From an uncultured Kiritimatiellota bacterium (GTDB lineage: Bacteria > Verrucomicrobiota > Kiritimatiellia > RFP12 > UBA1067), in NCBI GenBank assembly GCA_934635385.1, contig CAKTZI010000003.1, forward strand, positions 1 through 64,000: 64,000 nucleotides of DNA. The letters run 5' to 3'. A program made the translations under genes and the position numbers. Of the stretch, positions 43,740 through 52,017 are shown one piece after another. The notes under the pieces are model-generated. The model did not search any database. It was not told where the DNA came from and saw nothing but the letters and a program-made list of their open reading frames with translations. The first letter of the stretch is position 1. The number at the start of each line of letters is the position of its first letter.

Positions 43740-45491
43740 ATGAACATGAGAAAGATTCTGTGCTTGGTTGGCGCGATGGCCCTGTCCGTGTCGTCGTTTG
43801 CGCTCTCGGACTGGCGACACGGCGTGCGCGAGCCGCTGTGGCCGGAGGGGCAGATGCCCGATTTCCAGGCGCATCAGGTCGGCGCGATGACGGACGAGGC
43901 GAAGGACGCGGACTTTCTCGCGTCGCCGCAGCGGCAGATGCCGTACCTGGAGTGGTACGAGGCCCCGGCACAGCCGAACGGCGCGTGCATGATTCTCGTC
44001 TCCGGCGGCAGCTATCAGGTCTGCTGTGACGTCGGGCTGATCAAGCTCTGGAAGGAGACGTTCACGAAGCTCGGCTACCAGACGGTGAACCTCGTCTATC
44101 GCACGCCGCGTCCGAAAGGGCTTCCCGTTTACCAGACGGCGTGGGAAGACGGCCAGCGCGCCGTCCGGCTCGTCCGCTCTCAGGCGGCGAAGCGCGGCTT
44201 CGACCCGGAGAAGATCGGCGTCATCGGCATGTCGGCGGGCGGCCATCTCGTGACGATGCTCGCGACGAGTTCGCTCACGCCCGCGTACGCGAAGGTCGAT
44301 GCGCTCGACGACCTGCCGTGCCACGTCAACGTGGCGATCGCGAACGCGCCCGCCTACAACACGCTCGGCGCGGCGAAGGGCGATGCGCGCCCGCAGGACG
44401 GCACGACGGTCGTCCCGACGGTCAACCCCTGCTTCAAGTTCGACGCGAAGACGTGTCCGATCACCTTCCAGCACGGCGCGAACGACGTCTACACGCCGAA
44501 CGGCTCGACGCTCTGCTACCGCGAGCTTCGCAAGCGGAAGATCCCGACGGAGCTGCACCTCTACGCGGACAAGGGGCACGGCGCGTTCGGCCTCGACCGC
44601 GCGGTCGAGTTCCTGAACCAGATCGCGTTCGCGTCGAAGCTCGCGCCGGAGGTCGATCTCATGAGCCGCTACGCGAACGACGCGGCGCGCGGGGCGTACG
44701 AGAAGGAGAACGTCTGGCCGGAGGGGAAGATGCCGGACGTGCGGACGAACCAGTGCACGCCGTACCTCGAATGGCACCTTCCGAAGGAGCTGAAGACGAA
44801 GGCGATCCAGATCGTCTACTCCGGCGGATCCTACATGGGGAACGGTCCGGACGGCTTCGAGGTCGCGCCGATGCGCCGCTACCTGAACGAGAAGGGCATG
44901 GCGGTCGTCACGATGAAGTACCGCACGCCGCGTCCGGCGGGCCTGCCGAAGCACCAGACGGCGTGGGAGGACCTCCAGCGCGCGATCCGCATCGTCCGCG
45001 CCAAGGCCCCGGCGAAGGGGCTCGACCCGGACCGCATCGGCATCATGGGCTCGTCGGCGGGCGGGCACCTCACGCTCATGGGCGCGACGAGCTCGCGCAT
45101 GCGGGCCTATGCGCCGATCGACGCGCTGGACGACGTGCCCTGCAAGGTGCAGTGGGCGATCGCGATCTATCCGGCGTATGCGCTGACGGACGGCCTCGAC
45201 GGCCACAACACGACGGGCGGCAACGACGATTCGGCCGTTCTCGCGCCGGAGCTCCTGTTTGACATGGACACGCCGCCGACGCTCTTCATCCACGGCGATG
45301 CGGACGGTTGGGCGGCGATGAACTCGGTGAAGGCGTGGGAGCAGATGCGCCGGATGAGCGTGCAGAGCGAACTGCACACGCTCGCGCTCCGCAACCACTG
45401 CTTCCAGCGCAAGGCGTCGCCGGGCACGGGCAGCTACACGTGGATGGACCGCGCGTGGGAGTTCCTCACGGCGAAGGGCTTCAACAAGTAA
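43740..45491 (+). CDS. Secreted protein with two tandem alpha/beta-hydrolase (esterase) domains
   Basis: A 583-residue protein with a Sec signal peptide (MNMRKILCLVGAMALSVSSFA). Two copies of the same fold follow. The first has S165 in GMSAGGH, aspartate in HGANDVY and histidine in DKGHGAFG. The second has S439 in GSSAGGH, aspartate in HGDADGW and histidine in LRNHCFQ. Both have a GGSY oxyanion-hole motif and the shared VxYRTPRPxGLPxxQTAWEDxQRAxRxVR block. The nearest known group is the acetyl-xylan-esterase-like/BD-FAE hydrolases that deacetylate plant glycans. Internal duplication is evident. Confidence 0.85.
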   Translation: MNMRKILCLVGAMALSVSSFALSDWRHGVREPLWPEGQMPDFQAHQVGAMTDEAKDADFLASPQRQMPYLEWYEAPAQPNGACMILVSGGSYQVCCDVGLIKLWKETFTKLGYQTVNLVYRTPRPKGLPVYQTAWEDGQRAVRLVRSQAAKRGFDPEKIGVIGMSAGGHLVTMLATSSLTPAYAKVDALDDLPCHVNVAIANAPAYNTLGAAKGDARPQDGTTVVPTVNPCFKFDAKTCPITFQHGANDVYTPNGSTLCYRELRKRKIPTELHLYADKGHGAFGLDRAVEFLNQIAFASKLAPEVDLMSRYANDAARGAYEKENVWPEGKMPDVRTNQCTPYLEWHLPKELKTKAIQIVYSGGSYMGNGPDGFEVAPMRRYLNEKGMAVVTMKYRTPRPAGLPKHQTAWEDLQRAIRIVRAKAPAKGLDPDRIGIMGSSAGGHLTLMGATSSRMRAYAPIDALDDVPCKVQWAIAIYPAYALTDGLDGHNTTGGNDDSAVLAPELLFDMDTPPTLFIHGDADGWAAMNSVKAWEQMRRMSVQSELHTLALRNHCFQRKASPGTGSYTWMDRAWEFLTAKGFNK

Positions 45492-45522
45492 GGGCAAGTC
45501 GCCCGTAGAATTCAGTCCTCTG

Positions 45523-45848
45523 CGCGACAGTCGGCGCGTTGGAGCGGGAAGCTGCTCGCTCGGTCTCGTCGTTCGGGTTTGCGCTTCTCGCTGAAGACAA
45601 TCGGCCGGCTTCAGCCTGCCGTGCCTCGGCGAGACCACGGGCTGCGGGCGAGACCTCTCCGACGCCAGCAAACCCTCGCTCCTCACTCGCGCCACTTCCC
45701 GCCCCTCCGCGCGTATGCACCACCCCATCGGGTTTTGTCACGCAGAGCCGCAGAGGTTGCGAAGACGTGTGGCGATGGCGGCGACTCCTCGTAGGACGGT
45801 TCGCGCGATCTGTCGGGCCGACGGGCCGAGATGCGACCGACTGTCGCG
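45523..45848. repeat. Non-coding dispersed element, copy 4, with perfect 12-bp terminal inverted repeats
   Basis: This 326-bp element starts CGCGACAGTCGG (45523-45534) and ends with its exact reverse complement (45837-45848). Positions 45541-45708 match copy 1 almost perfectly and 45765-45848 match the right ends of copies 1 and 2. No target-site duplication is obvious. It fills most of the gap before mraZ; 45849-45912 shows nothing else. Confidence 0.88.
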
Positions 45849-45912
45849 TAGTATGCCCGCAGTCGCGAGCCGCAATAGCCACCAATCAAGTGCGATTTTT
45901 GCTGTCGCCCTA

Positions 45913-45941
45913 TTGACGCGGCGTGGGGCATGGTGTATAAT
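45913..45941 (+). promoter_or_regulatory. Promoter of the mraZ division cluster
   Basis: TTGACG (45913-45918), a 17-bp spacer and TATAAT (45936-45941). The ATG lies 11 nt past the -10 box. Confidence 0.82.
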
Positions 45942-45952
45942 GGTGTCACAAA

Positions 45953-46435
45953 ATGTCAAAAGAGGTCTCACAGAGTGTCGCGGAGTCGACGGACGTGGGG
46001 TCGGGCGTTCTTTTCGGGCGCCACGACTTCGCGCTCGACCCGAAAAGGCGCCTGACCATTCCGAGCGAATGGCGCGGCGTGTTTTCGGGCGGCGTCGTCT
46101 ACGTGATGCCCGACCGCAAGGAAAGGTGCCTCAACCTCTACCCGAAGGTGGAGATGGACGCCTTTCTCGATCAGCTGCGCCAGAAAGCGCTTCTTGATCC
46201 GGCGCTCAACCGAGTGTTCGCCAAGATCGGCGCGGTCTCCCAGCAGCTCTCCTTTGACGTTCAGGGACGGATCCGCATCTGCGACAAGCTCCTTCAGTTC
46301 GCGAACTTGACGACGACGGTCGCGATGGTGGGTTCGTTCCGCATGGTGAAGCTCTACGCGCCGGAGGTCTTGGGGCCTGAGGACGCGGTGGACATCGAGG
46401 AAATCGACAATGTGCTGACGGCGGCGGGGTTGTGA
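45953..46435 (+). CDS. mraZ: Transcriptional regulator MraZ
   Basis: A 160-residue protein with two SpoVT/AbrB-like halves: FGRHDFALDPKRRLTIPSEWR and, later, LSFDVQGRIRICDKLLQFANL, both containing the DxxGR/DPKRR-type core. MraZ forms a ring that binds repeats in front of its own operon and represses division genes. The N-terminal 15 residues before FGRHD are longer than usual. First gene of mraZ-rsmH-ftsL-ftsI. Confidence 0.93.
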   Translation: MSKEVSQSVAESTDVGSGVLFGRHDFALDPKRRLTIPSEWRGVFSGGVVYVMPDRKERCLNLYPKVEMDAFLDQLRQKALLDPALNRVFAKIGAVSQQLSFDVQGRIRICDKLLQFANLTTTVAMVGSFRMVKLYAPEVLGPEDAVDIEEIDNVLTAAGL

Positions 46436-46436
46436 C

Positions 46437-47348
46437 ATGAACGAGACGCACATCCCCGTCCTCCTGGAGGAAACGGTCGGCGCGCTGTCCGTCAAGGCCG
46501 GCGGTCGGTACGTGGACGGCACGCTCGGCCGTGCGGGCCATGCGCGGGCGATCGCGGCGCGCGGCGGCGAGGTTCTCGGCATCGACCGCGACGACGCGGC
46601 CCTTGCGGCCGTGCGGGCGCAGAATCTCGCCGGGGTGACGGCCGCGAAGGGCAACCACGGCGACCTGAAGAGGATTGCAGATGAACAGGGATGGAATGAA
46701 GTCGACGGGGTCCTGCTGGACCTGGGTGTGTCAAGTCCTCAGCTGGATGAAGCCGGACGCGGGTTCAGCTTTCTCCGCGAGGGACCCCTTGACATGCGCA
46801 TGGATCGGTCGGGCGGCCTGACGGCGGCGGAGCTCGTGAACGGCGAAAGCGCGGAGCGGCTCGCGGAGATCTTCCGCACGCTCGGCGAGGAGCCGCAGGC
46901 GCGGCGGATCGCGCGCGCGCTCGTCGCGGCGCGGGCGGACGGGACGCGGTTCACGACGACGACGGGTCTGGCGGACTTCGTGGAACGGCTGATCGGGCGG
47001 CGCGGCGGGCACCATCCGGCAACGCGGGTCTTTCAGGCGTTGCGGATGGCGGTGAACGACGAGCTCGGCGAGTTGACGCGGGCGCTCGACGGCGGGCTCG
47101 CGATCCTGAAGCCGGGCGGACGGTTCGCGGTCATCACGTTCGAGAGCCTGTCCGACCGGATCGTGAAGCGGTTCTTCGCCGCGCACGTGGGGAAGATGCG
47201 CGCCCTGCAGCAGGGCGGCGAAACGTGGGAGGGGGAGCTGCCGAAAGTCCGGGCGGTCACGAAGAAGGCCGTGACGGCGCGTGCGGCGGAAGTCGATTTG
47301 AATCCGAGAGCGCGGAGCGCGAAGCTGCGCGTGGTCGAAAGGGCGTGA
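46437..47348 (+). CDS. rsmH: 16S rRNA m4C1402 methyltransferase
   Basis: A 303-residue SAM-dependent enzyme: HIPVLLEETVGAL at the start, SAM-binding YVDGTLGRAGHARAI, LLDLGVSSPQLDEAGRGFSFLREGPLDMRMD (family hallmark) and FESLSDRIVKRFF. It methylates the N4 of C1402 in 16S rRNA. It starts two bases after the mraZ stop as in most mra/dcw clusters. Confidence 0.96.
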   Translation: MNETHIPVLLEETVGALSVKAGGRYVDGTLGRAGHARAIAARGGEVLGIDRDDAALAAVRAQNLAGVTAAKGNHGDLKRIADEQGWNEVDGVLLDLGVSSPQLDEAGRGFSFLREGPLDMRMDRSGGLTAAELVNGESAERLAEIFRTLGEEPQARRIARALVAARADGTRFTTTTGLADFVERLIGRRGGHHPATRVFQALRMAVNDELGELTRALDGGLAILKPGGRFAVITFESLSDRIVKRFFAAHVGKMRALQQGGETWEGELPKVRAVTKKAVTARAAEVDLNPRARSAKLRVVERA

Positions 47349-47355
47349 AGAGAAG

Positions 47356-47781
47356 ATGAGAAAGAACAGGAAAGTCTCAAAGAAGATGTCCGTCATCGCG
47401 ACGAACACGATGCGCTTCGGCGCGATCATCGTGTTCTTCTTCGTGATGGTGATTCTGAACATCCTCTCGTCGTCGAGCTGCACGCAGCTGATGAACGAGA
47501 AGGGGCTGAAGGAGCGCGAGCTCGCGAAGCTGGAGGAGTCGCACCGCCGCGAGTCGACGCGGTGGGAGGAGATGAAGACGCCGGAGAAGATCGAGGCGGC
47601 GCTCTTCCGCCACGGGCTCAAGATGTCGACGCCGCGCGCCGACCAGTGCATCCGCCTGAACGAGCGGGGCGTGCCGTATCCGAACCAGCTCGCGCTGACG
47701 CGCCTGCGCCAGCGCGCGGCCACCTCCGCGACGGCGCGCTATGTCGCGCCGACCCAGCGCCCGAAGCGCAAGATCCGCTGA
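47356..47781 (+). CDS. ftsL: FtsL-like division protein
   Basis: A 141-residue bitopic protein: basic N-terminus, one membrane helix (FGAIIVFFFVMVILNIL, residues about 21-37), then a helical, charged coiled-coil-like region (NEKGLKERELAKLEESHRRESTRWEEMK) and a basic tail. Sequence similarity to FtsL is low, as usual for this family, but size, topology and position between rsmH and the PBP gene fit. It would work with FtsB and FtsQ, which are not in the window. Confidence 0.7.
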   Translation: MRKNRKVSKKMSVIATNTMRFGAIIVFFFVMVILNILSSSSCTQLMNEKGLKERELAKLEESHRRESTRWEEMKTPEKIEAALFRHGLKMSTPRADQCIRLNERGVPYPNQLALTRLRQRAATSATARYVAPTQRPKRKIR

Positions 47782-47787
47782 CGCGCG

Positions 47788-49623
47788 ATGCCGATGCGCG
47801 GCGAGAATTGGCGCTTCTGGCTGCCGGTCGTGCTCCTCGCGGGGTTCGCGGCCTACTCGGCCCAGAAGCTCGTGCGCGCACACATCGACCCGAAGGTCTC
47901 CGCGCCGGACTACGTCTTCACGCGCAAGCTGCCCGCGCCGCGCGGGGCGATCTACTCGTGCAAGGGCAAGGGCTACCCCTTCGCGAAGTCCGTGCCCTAC
48001 TGGGAATACGCGCTCGATCCCGTCGCGCTCACGAACGCCCTCGTGCGTCCGCGCGGCGAGAAGCGTCCGCGCGCGAAGGAGGCGATCGTGCGGACGATTG
48101 CGGACGCGCTCGGCCTTGAGTACCAGAAGGTGCTGCGGATGGCGAACGCCGCGCCGCGCCGGGGCTACCGCGACCAGTTCCTCGCGCTGTCGTCCGACCC
48201 GAACGCCCACCGCACGCTCGCGGACTCGCGGCTCGTCGCGGGCGTCGCGATCCACGACACGCAGGTGCGGCAGTACCTGCACGGCCGCCGCCTCTCGCAC
48301 GTCCTCGGCAGCGTGAACGCCGAATACGTCGGCTCGGCGGGCGTCGAGCTGCGGTTCGACCGCGAGCTCACCGGCACGCCGGGCACGATCCAGGGCATGC
48401 GCGACGCGCGCGGCCGCGAGCTCTACGACAAGCGGCAGGTCTCGATCGACCCGATTCCGGGGGCGGACGTGTACCTGACGATCGACCACAACATCCAGTT
48501 CGAGGCGGAGGACGCGCTCAAGTGGGGCGTTGCGGAATACGGCGCCGCGTCGGGCTGGTGCATCGTCATGGGCGCGAAGACGGGCGCGGTGCTCGCGATG
48601 GCGTCGCTGCCGGACTTCGAGCCGCTCGCGTTCGGCCGCACGCCGGACGACGCGAAGCTGAACCGCGCTGTCGCGTTCAACTACGAGCCGGGTTCCGTCA
48701 TGAAGACGATCACCGTCGCGGCGGCGGTCGACGCGGGGTTCGTGCGGCCGACGAGCTTCTACCGCACGAACCGCGACGATCCGAACTACTACCGCCTGCC
48801 GGGCGACGGCTCGCACAAGTGGGAGCCGACGATGACCATCCGGGATGCGCTCGTGCATTCCTCGAACATCGTCATCGGCAAGCTCGCCTACGACTTCGGT
48901 CCGCGCCGCCTCTATGAGTACCTGACGAAGTTCGGCTTCGGCGCGAAGACGGGCATCGAGCTGCCGGGCGAGCAGTTCGGCATCCTGCCGAATCCGCACA
49001 AGCGCGCGTGGGACAAGGCCTCGCAGTCGCGCGCGGGCATCGGGCAGTTCGTCGCCGTGACGGCGATCCAGCTCGCGGGCGCGTACCAGGCGATCGCGAA
49101 CGACGGCGTGCGGATGAAGCCCCACATCGTCGACCGCGTCGTGCGGGCGGACGGGTCGGAGGCCTACCGCAGCGTGCCGACGCCGGTCGGGCGTCCGATT
49201 TCGGCGGCGGCGGCGCGGGCGACGCGCGAGATGATGCTCGACGTCGCCTCGCCGAGGGGCACGGCGCGGCGCGCGGCGATTCGCGGCTACTCCGTCGCGG
49301 GCAAGACGGGCACGGCGCAGAAGCAGATCCCCGGCGGACGCGGCTATTCTCCGGGGCTCTACCGCGCGACGTTCTGCGGCATCGTCCCCGCCGGCGACCC
49401 CGAGCTCGTCGTGCTCGTCACGCTCGACTTCGAGGCGCGCACGCGCTTCCACCAGGGCGGCAACTCGGCGGGGCCCGTCTTCAAGCGCATCGCGACGGCG
49501 GCCCTGCGCTACCTCATGGTGCCGCCCGACCGCCCGGAGGAGCTGGAGGAGCCGGACGACGCGGACGCCTTCGCGGACATGATGGAGGAGCGCGGCCGCC
49601 GGCAGGGCGACCTGCTCGACTGA
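47788..49623 (+). CDS. ftsI: Penicillin-binding protein, FtsI/PBP3 type transpeptidase
   Basis: A 611-residue class B PBP: one N-terminal membrane helix (WLPVVLLAGFAAYSA), a dimerisation region beginning APRGAIYSCKG, then the transpeptidase domain. The three active-site motifs are S303-VMK (SxxK), S358-S-N360 (SxN) and K506-TG (KTGTAQK). It cross-links septal peptidoglycan. Position after ftsL supports a division role. In a complete dcw cluster murE would follow; here a helicase gene does. The acidic C-terminal tail (PEELEEPDDADAF) is unusual. Confidence 0.93.
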   Translation: MPMRGENWRFWLPVVLLAGFAAYSAQKLVRAHIDPKVSAPDYVFTRKLPAPRGAIYSCKGKGYPFAKSVPYWEYALDPVALTNALVRPRGEKRPRAKEAIVRTIADALGLEYQKVLRMANAAPRRGYRDQFLALSSDPNAHRTLADSRLVAGVAIHDTQVRQYLHGRRLSHVLGSVNAEYVGSAGVELRFDRELTGTPGTIQGMRDARGRELYDKRQVSIDPIPGADVYLTIDHNIQFEAEDALKWGVAEYGAASGWCIVMGAKTGAVLAMASLPDFEPLAFGRTPDDAKLNRAVAFNYEPGSVMKTITVAAAVDAGFVRPTSFYRTNRDDPNYYRLPGDGSHKWEPTMTIRDALVHSSNIVIGKLAYDFGPRRLYEYLTKFGFGAKTGIELPGEQFGILPNPHKRAWDKASQSRAGIGQFVAVTAIQLAGAYQAIANDGVRMKPHIVDRVVRADGSEAYRSVPTPVGRPISAAAARATREMMLDVASPRGTARRAAIRGYSVAGKTGTAQKQIPGGRGYSPGLYRATFCGIVPAGDPELVVLVTLDFEARTRFHQGGNSAGPVFKRIATAALRYLMVPPDRPEELEEPDDADAFADMMEERGRRQGDLLD

Positions 49624-49632
49624 CACGGACAG

Positions 49633-52008
49633 ATGAAACTCAGCCCCAAGCAACGTGAAGCTTCGCAACTGATCGCGGACGGCAAGTTCTACCCCTGCCT
49701 CGTGAAGGAGGAGGACGGCTGGCACGCCCGCTGGCGTGGCCTGTCGTCCGATCCGAGCCTCGACGGCTGGATCGACGAATACGTCCGCGAGGCGGCGATG
49801 ACGCGACTCACCGAAGATGCGGAGGAGGACAAGCACGAGACGCTGCACGACGCCTGGATCATGGCCCTCAAGAGCCGCACGGGCCTCGTCGTCTGGGACG
49901 ACGCGGAATGCGCGGCGTTCGCCGCCGAACTCGCGGCCTGGAGCGGCAACGCGCAGGAGGACAAGGCCGCGCGCGCGGCGATTCGCCTTGACCTGACGAC
50001 CGTCGGCGAGACGTTTCGCCTGTCGTGCGCCGTGCCGCGCGGTCGCGCCGGGCTAAAGGCCCTCGGACAGGCGGCCTACGTCTTCGGGCCGTTGCGCGGG
50101 CTGCGGACGCAGAAGGGTACGGATCGCCTCGCCGTCGACCTGACGCGCGGCGAAGCCGAGGACTTCGTGCGGCGCGGAGCGCGCGACCTGCGCGACGCGG
50201 GCTATGGCGTCACGGGCGTCGATCTCGCGGCGGCCGTCACGGCGTCCGCCGAAGTCGAGGCCGACGACACCGTGCCGGCGTCCGAGGCGCGGACGCGCGA
50301 TGTCCGCTTCAAGCTCGTCGTGCGCGTCGCCGGCGAGCCCGTGACGGCGGACGAGATTCGCTTTCTGCTCGACCAGGGCTCGACGCTCGTCTATTTCCGC
50401 GACCACTGGATCGAAGTCGACCGCAACATCCTGAAGCAGGCGTTGCGCGCGCTGGAGCGTGGCGTGGACAAGAAGGCGCATCCGCTCGCGTTTGCGCTTG
50501 GTCTTGGCCATGTCGGCAAGCTGGAGCTTGAAGAAGTCGTCGCGCACGGCTGGGTGCGGGGGCTGGTGGAGGAGCTGAAGAAGAGGGAAGAGGTAAAAGG
50601 GAAGAAGGAAGAAGGAGGGGGGGATGAACTGCGGCTGGAGGGTTTTGCGGGGACGCTCAGGGACTATCAGCGCGAGGGCGTCGCGTGGATCCGGTTCATG
50701 ACGGAGCATGGGTTCGGCGCGCTGCTGGCGGACGACATGGGCCTTGGTAAGACGATCCAGACGATCGCGTGGATTTGCTCGTCGCGTCCGCCGCGTGCGG
50801 CGGAAAGCCCGTCGTCGCCCTTGCTCATCATCGCGCCGCTGACGCTCTTGGCCAACTGGGCGCACGAGTTCGCGAAGTTCGCGCCCGGACTGAAGATCTA
50901 CGTCCATCAGGGTTCGATGCGCCATCTGGCGAGCGGCTTTCGCCGGGCGGCGCTTGCGGCGGATGTCGTGCTGACGAGTTACACGCTGCTTGTGCGTGAG
51001 CAGTCGGCGTTCGCGTCCGTCGACTGGGACGGCCTCATCCTCGACGAGGCGCAGGCGATCAAGAACCCGGATACGCAGGTCGCGCGGGCCGTGCGCGCGC
51101 TGACGCCCGCGAAGCGGCTCGCGCTCACCGGCACGCCGATCGAGAATTCGGTCGCCGACATCTGGTCGATCGAGGAGTTCCTGAACCCCGGCTTTCTCGG
51201 CGAGCGCAAGGCGTTTGACGAGCGGTTCGCGAAGCCAATCGCCGCCGACGAGCACGGGCGCGCGGCGCAGCGGCTGAAGCATGCGCTGGAGCCGTTCGTG
51301 CTGCGGCGGCTGAAGACGGACGCGGGCATCGCCGCCGAACTCGGCCCGAAGCGCGAGATCCGCGAATACTGCGAGCTCCTGCCGGCCGAGCGCCGCGCCT
51401 ACGAGGCCGCGCTGGAGGACTTCCGCGCGCGCGAACGGGAGCAGGGCGACGTGTTTGCGCTCCTGACGCGGCTGAAGCTCATCTGCGACGGCGACGGCGC
51501 GGCGGAGTCGGGCAAGCAGCTGCGGCTGTTCGAGCTGGTCGAGCAGATTCTCGCGAACGGCGAGTCGGCGCTCGTCTTCACGCAGTATGCGCGCGTCGGC
51601 GCGGCCTTGCAGGCGGCGCTCGAAAAGCGGTTCGGACGGCGCGTCCCGTTCCTGCATGGCGCGCTGGACGCGGCGCGGCGCGAAGCGCTCGTGCGCGACT
51701 TCCAGTCGTCGCATCGTCCCGGCGTGTTCATCCTTTCGCTTAAGGCCGGAGGCTTCGGCCTCAACCTCACGAAGGCGACCCACGTCATCCACTACGACCG
51801 CTGGTGGAATCCGGCGGTCGAGAACCAGGCGACGGATCGCGCGCACCGTCTCGGACAGACGCAGACCGTCTTCGTGCACCTCTTCATCGCGGCGGGCACG
51901 GTCGAGGAGCGCGTGGACGAGATTCTCGCCCGCAAGGAGTCGCTCAAGGATCTCGTCGCCGACGGACAGGCCTTCTGGAACGCCGTGCGTCCAACGTTTT
52001 TGGTATAA
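49633..52008 (+). CDS. SNF2-family DEAD/DEAH-like helicase (RapA/HepA-like)
   Basis: A 791-residue Swi2/Snf2 ATPase. The N-terminal 330 residues are of unclear type and end in a low-complexity linker (KKREEVKGKKEEGGG). The motor has LLADDMGLGKTIQT (motif I), ILDEAQAIKN (motif II), LTGTPIEN (III), FTQYARVG (IV), LSLKAGGFGLNL (V) and DRAHRLGQTQ (VI). Such proteins translocate on double-stranded DNA and remodel protein-DNA complexes. Its stop codon TAA lies within the TATAAT box of the following argJ gene. Confidence 0.92.
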   Translation: MKLSPKQREASQLIADGKFYPCLVKEEDGWHARWRGLSSDPSLDGWIDEYVREAAMTRLTEDAEEDKHETLHDAWIMALKSRTGLVVWDDAECAAFAAELAAWSGNAQEDKAARAAIRLDLTTVGETFRLSCAVPRGRAGLKALGQAAYVFGPLRGLRTQKGTDRLAVDLTRGEAEDFVRRGARDLRDAGYGVTGVDLAAAVTASAEVEADDTVPASEARTRDVRFKLVVRVAGEPVTADEIRFLLDQGSTLVYFRDHWIEVDRNILKQALRALERGVDKKAHPLAFALGLGHVGKLELEEVVAHGWVRGLVEELKKREEVKGKKEEGGGDELRLEGFAGTLRDYQREGVAWIRFMTEHGFGALLADDMGLGKTIQTIAWICSSRPPRAAESPSSPLLIIAPLTLLANWAHEFAKFAPGLKIYVHQGSMRHLASGFRRAALAADVVLTSYTLLVREQSAFASVDWDGLILDEAQAIKNPDTQVARAVRALTPAKRLALTGTPIENSVADIWSIEEFLNPGFLGERKAFDERFAKPIAADEHGRAAQRLKHALEPFVLRRLKTDAGIAAELGPKREIREYCELLPAERRAYEAALEDFRAREREQGDVFALLTRLKLICDGDGAAESGKQLRLFELVEQILANGESALVFTQYARVGAALQAALEKRFGRRVPFLHGALDAARREALVRDFQSSHRPGVFILSLKAGGFGLNLTKATHVIHYDRWWNPAVENQATDRAHRLGQTQTVFVHLFIAAGTVEERVDEILARKESLKDLVADGQAFWNAVRPTFLV
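50575..50626 (+). repeat. Polypurine low-complexity tract inside the SNF2 gene
   Basis: About 50 nt made almost only of A and G (one T), including a GGAAGAA doublet and a seven-G run at 50617-50623. It encodes the Lys/Glu/Gly linker before the helicase motor. Periodicity (7-8) is weak compared with the coaB and tolB arrays. Confidence 0.6.
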
Positions 52009-52009
52009 T
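52001..52009 (+). promoter_or_regulatory. Extended -10 promoter of argJ, containing the upstream stop codon
   Basis: TGGTATAAT; the TAA at 52006-52008 is the stop of the SNF2 gene. ATG 52018 is 8 nt downstream, so the argJ mRNA should be leaderless. Confidence 0.82.
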
Positions 52010-52017
52010 ACCTCCAA

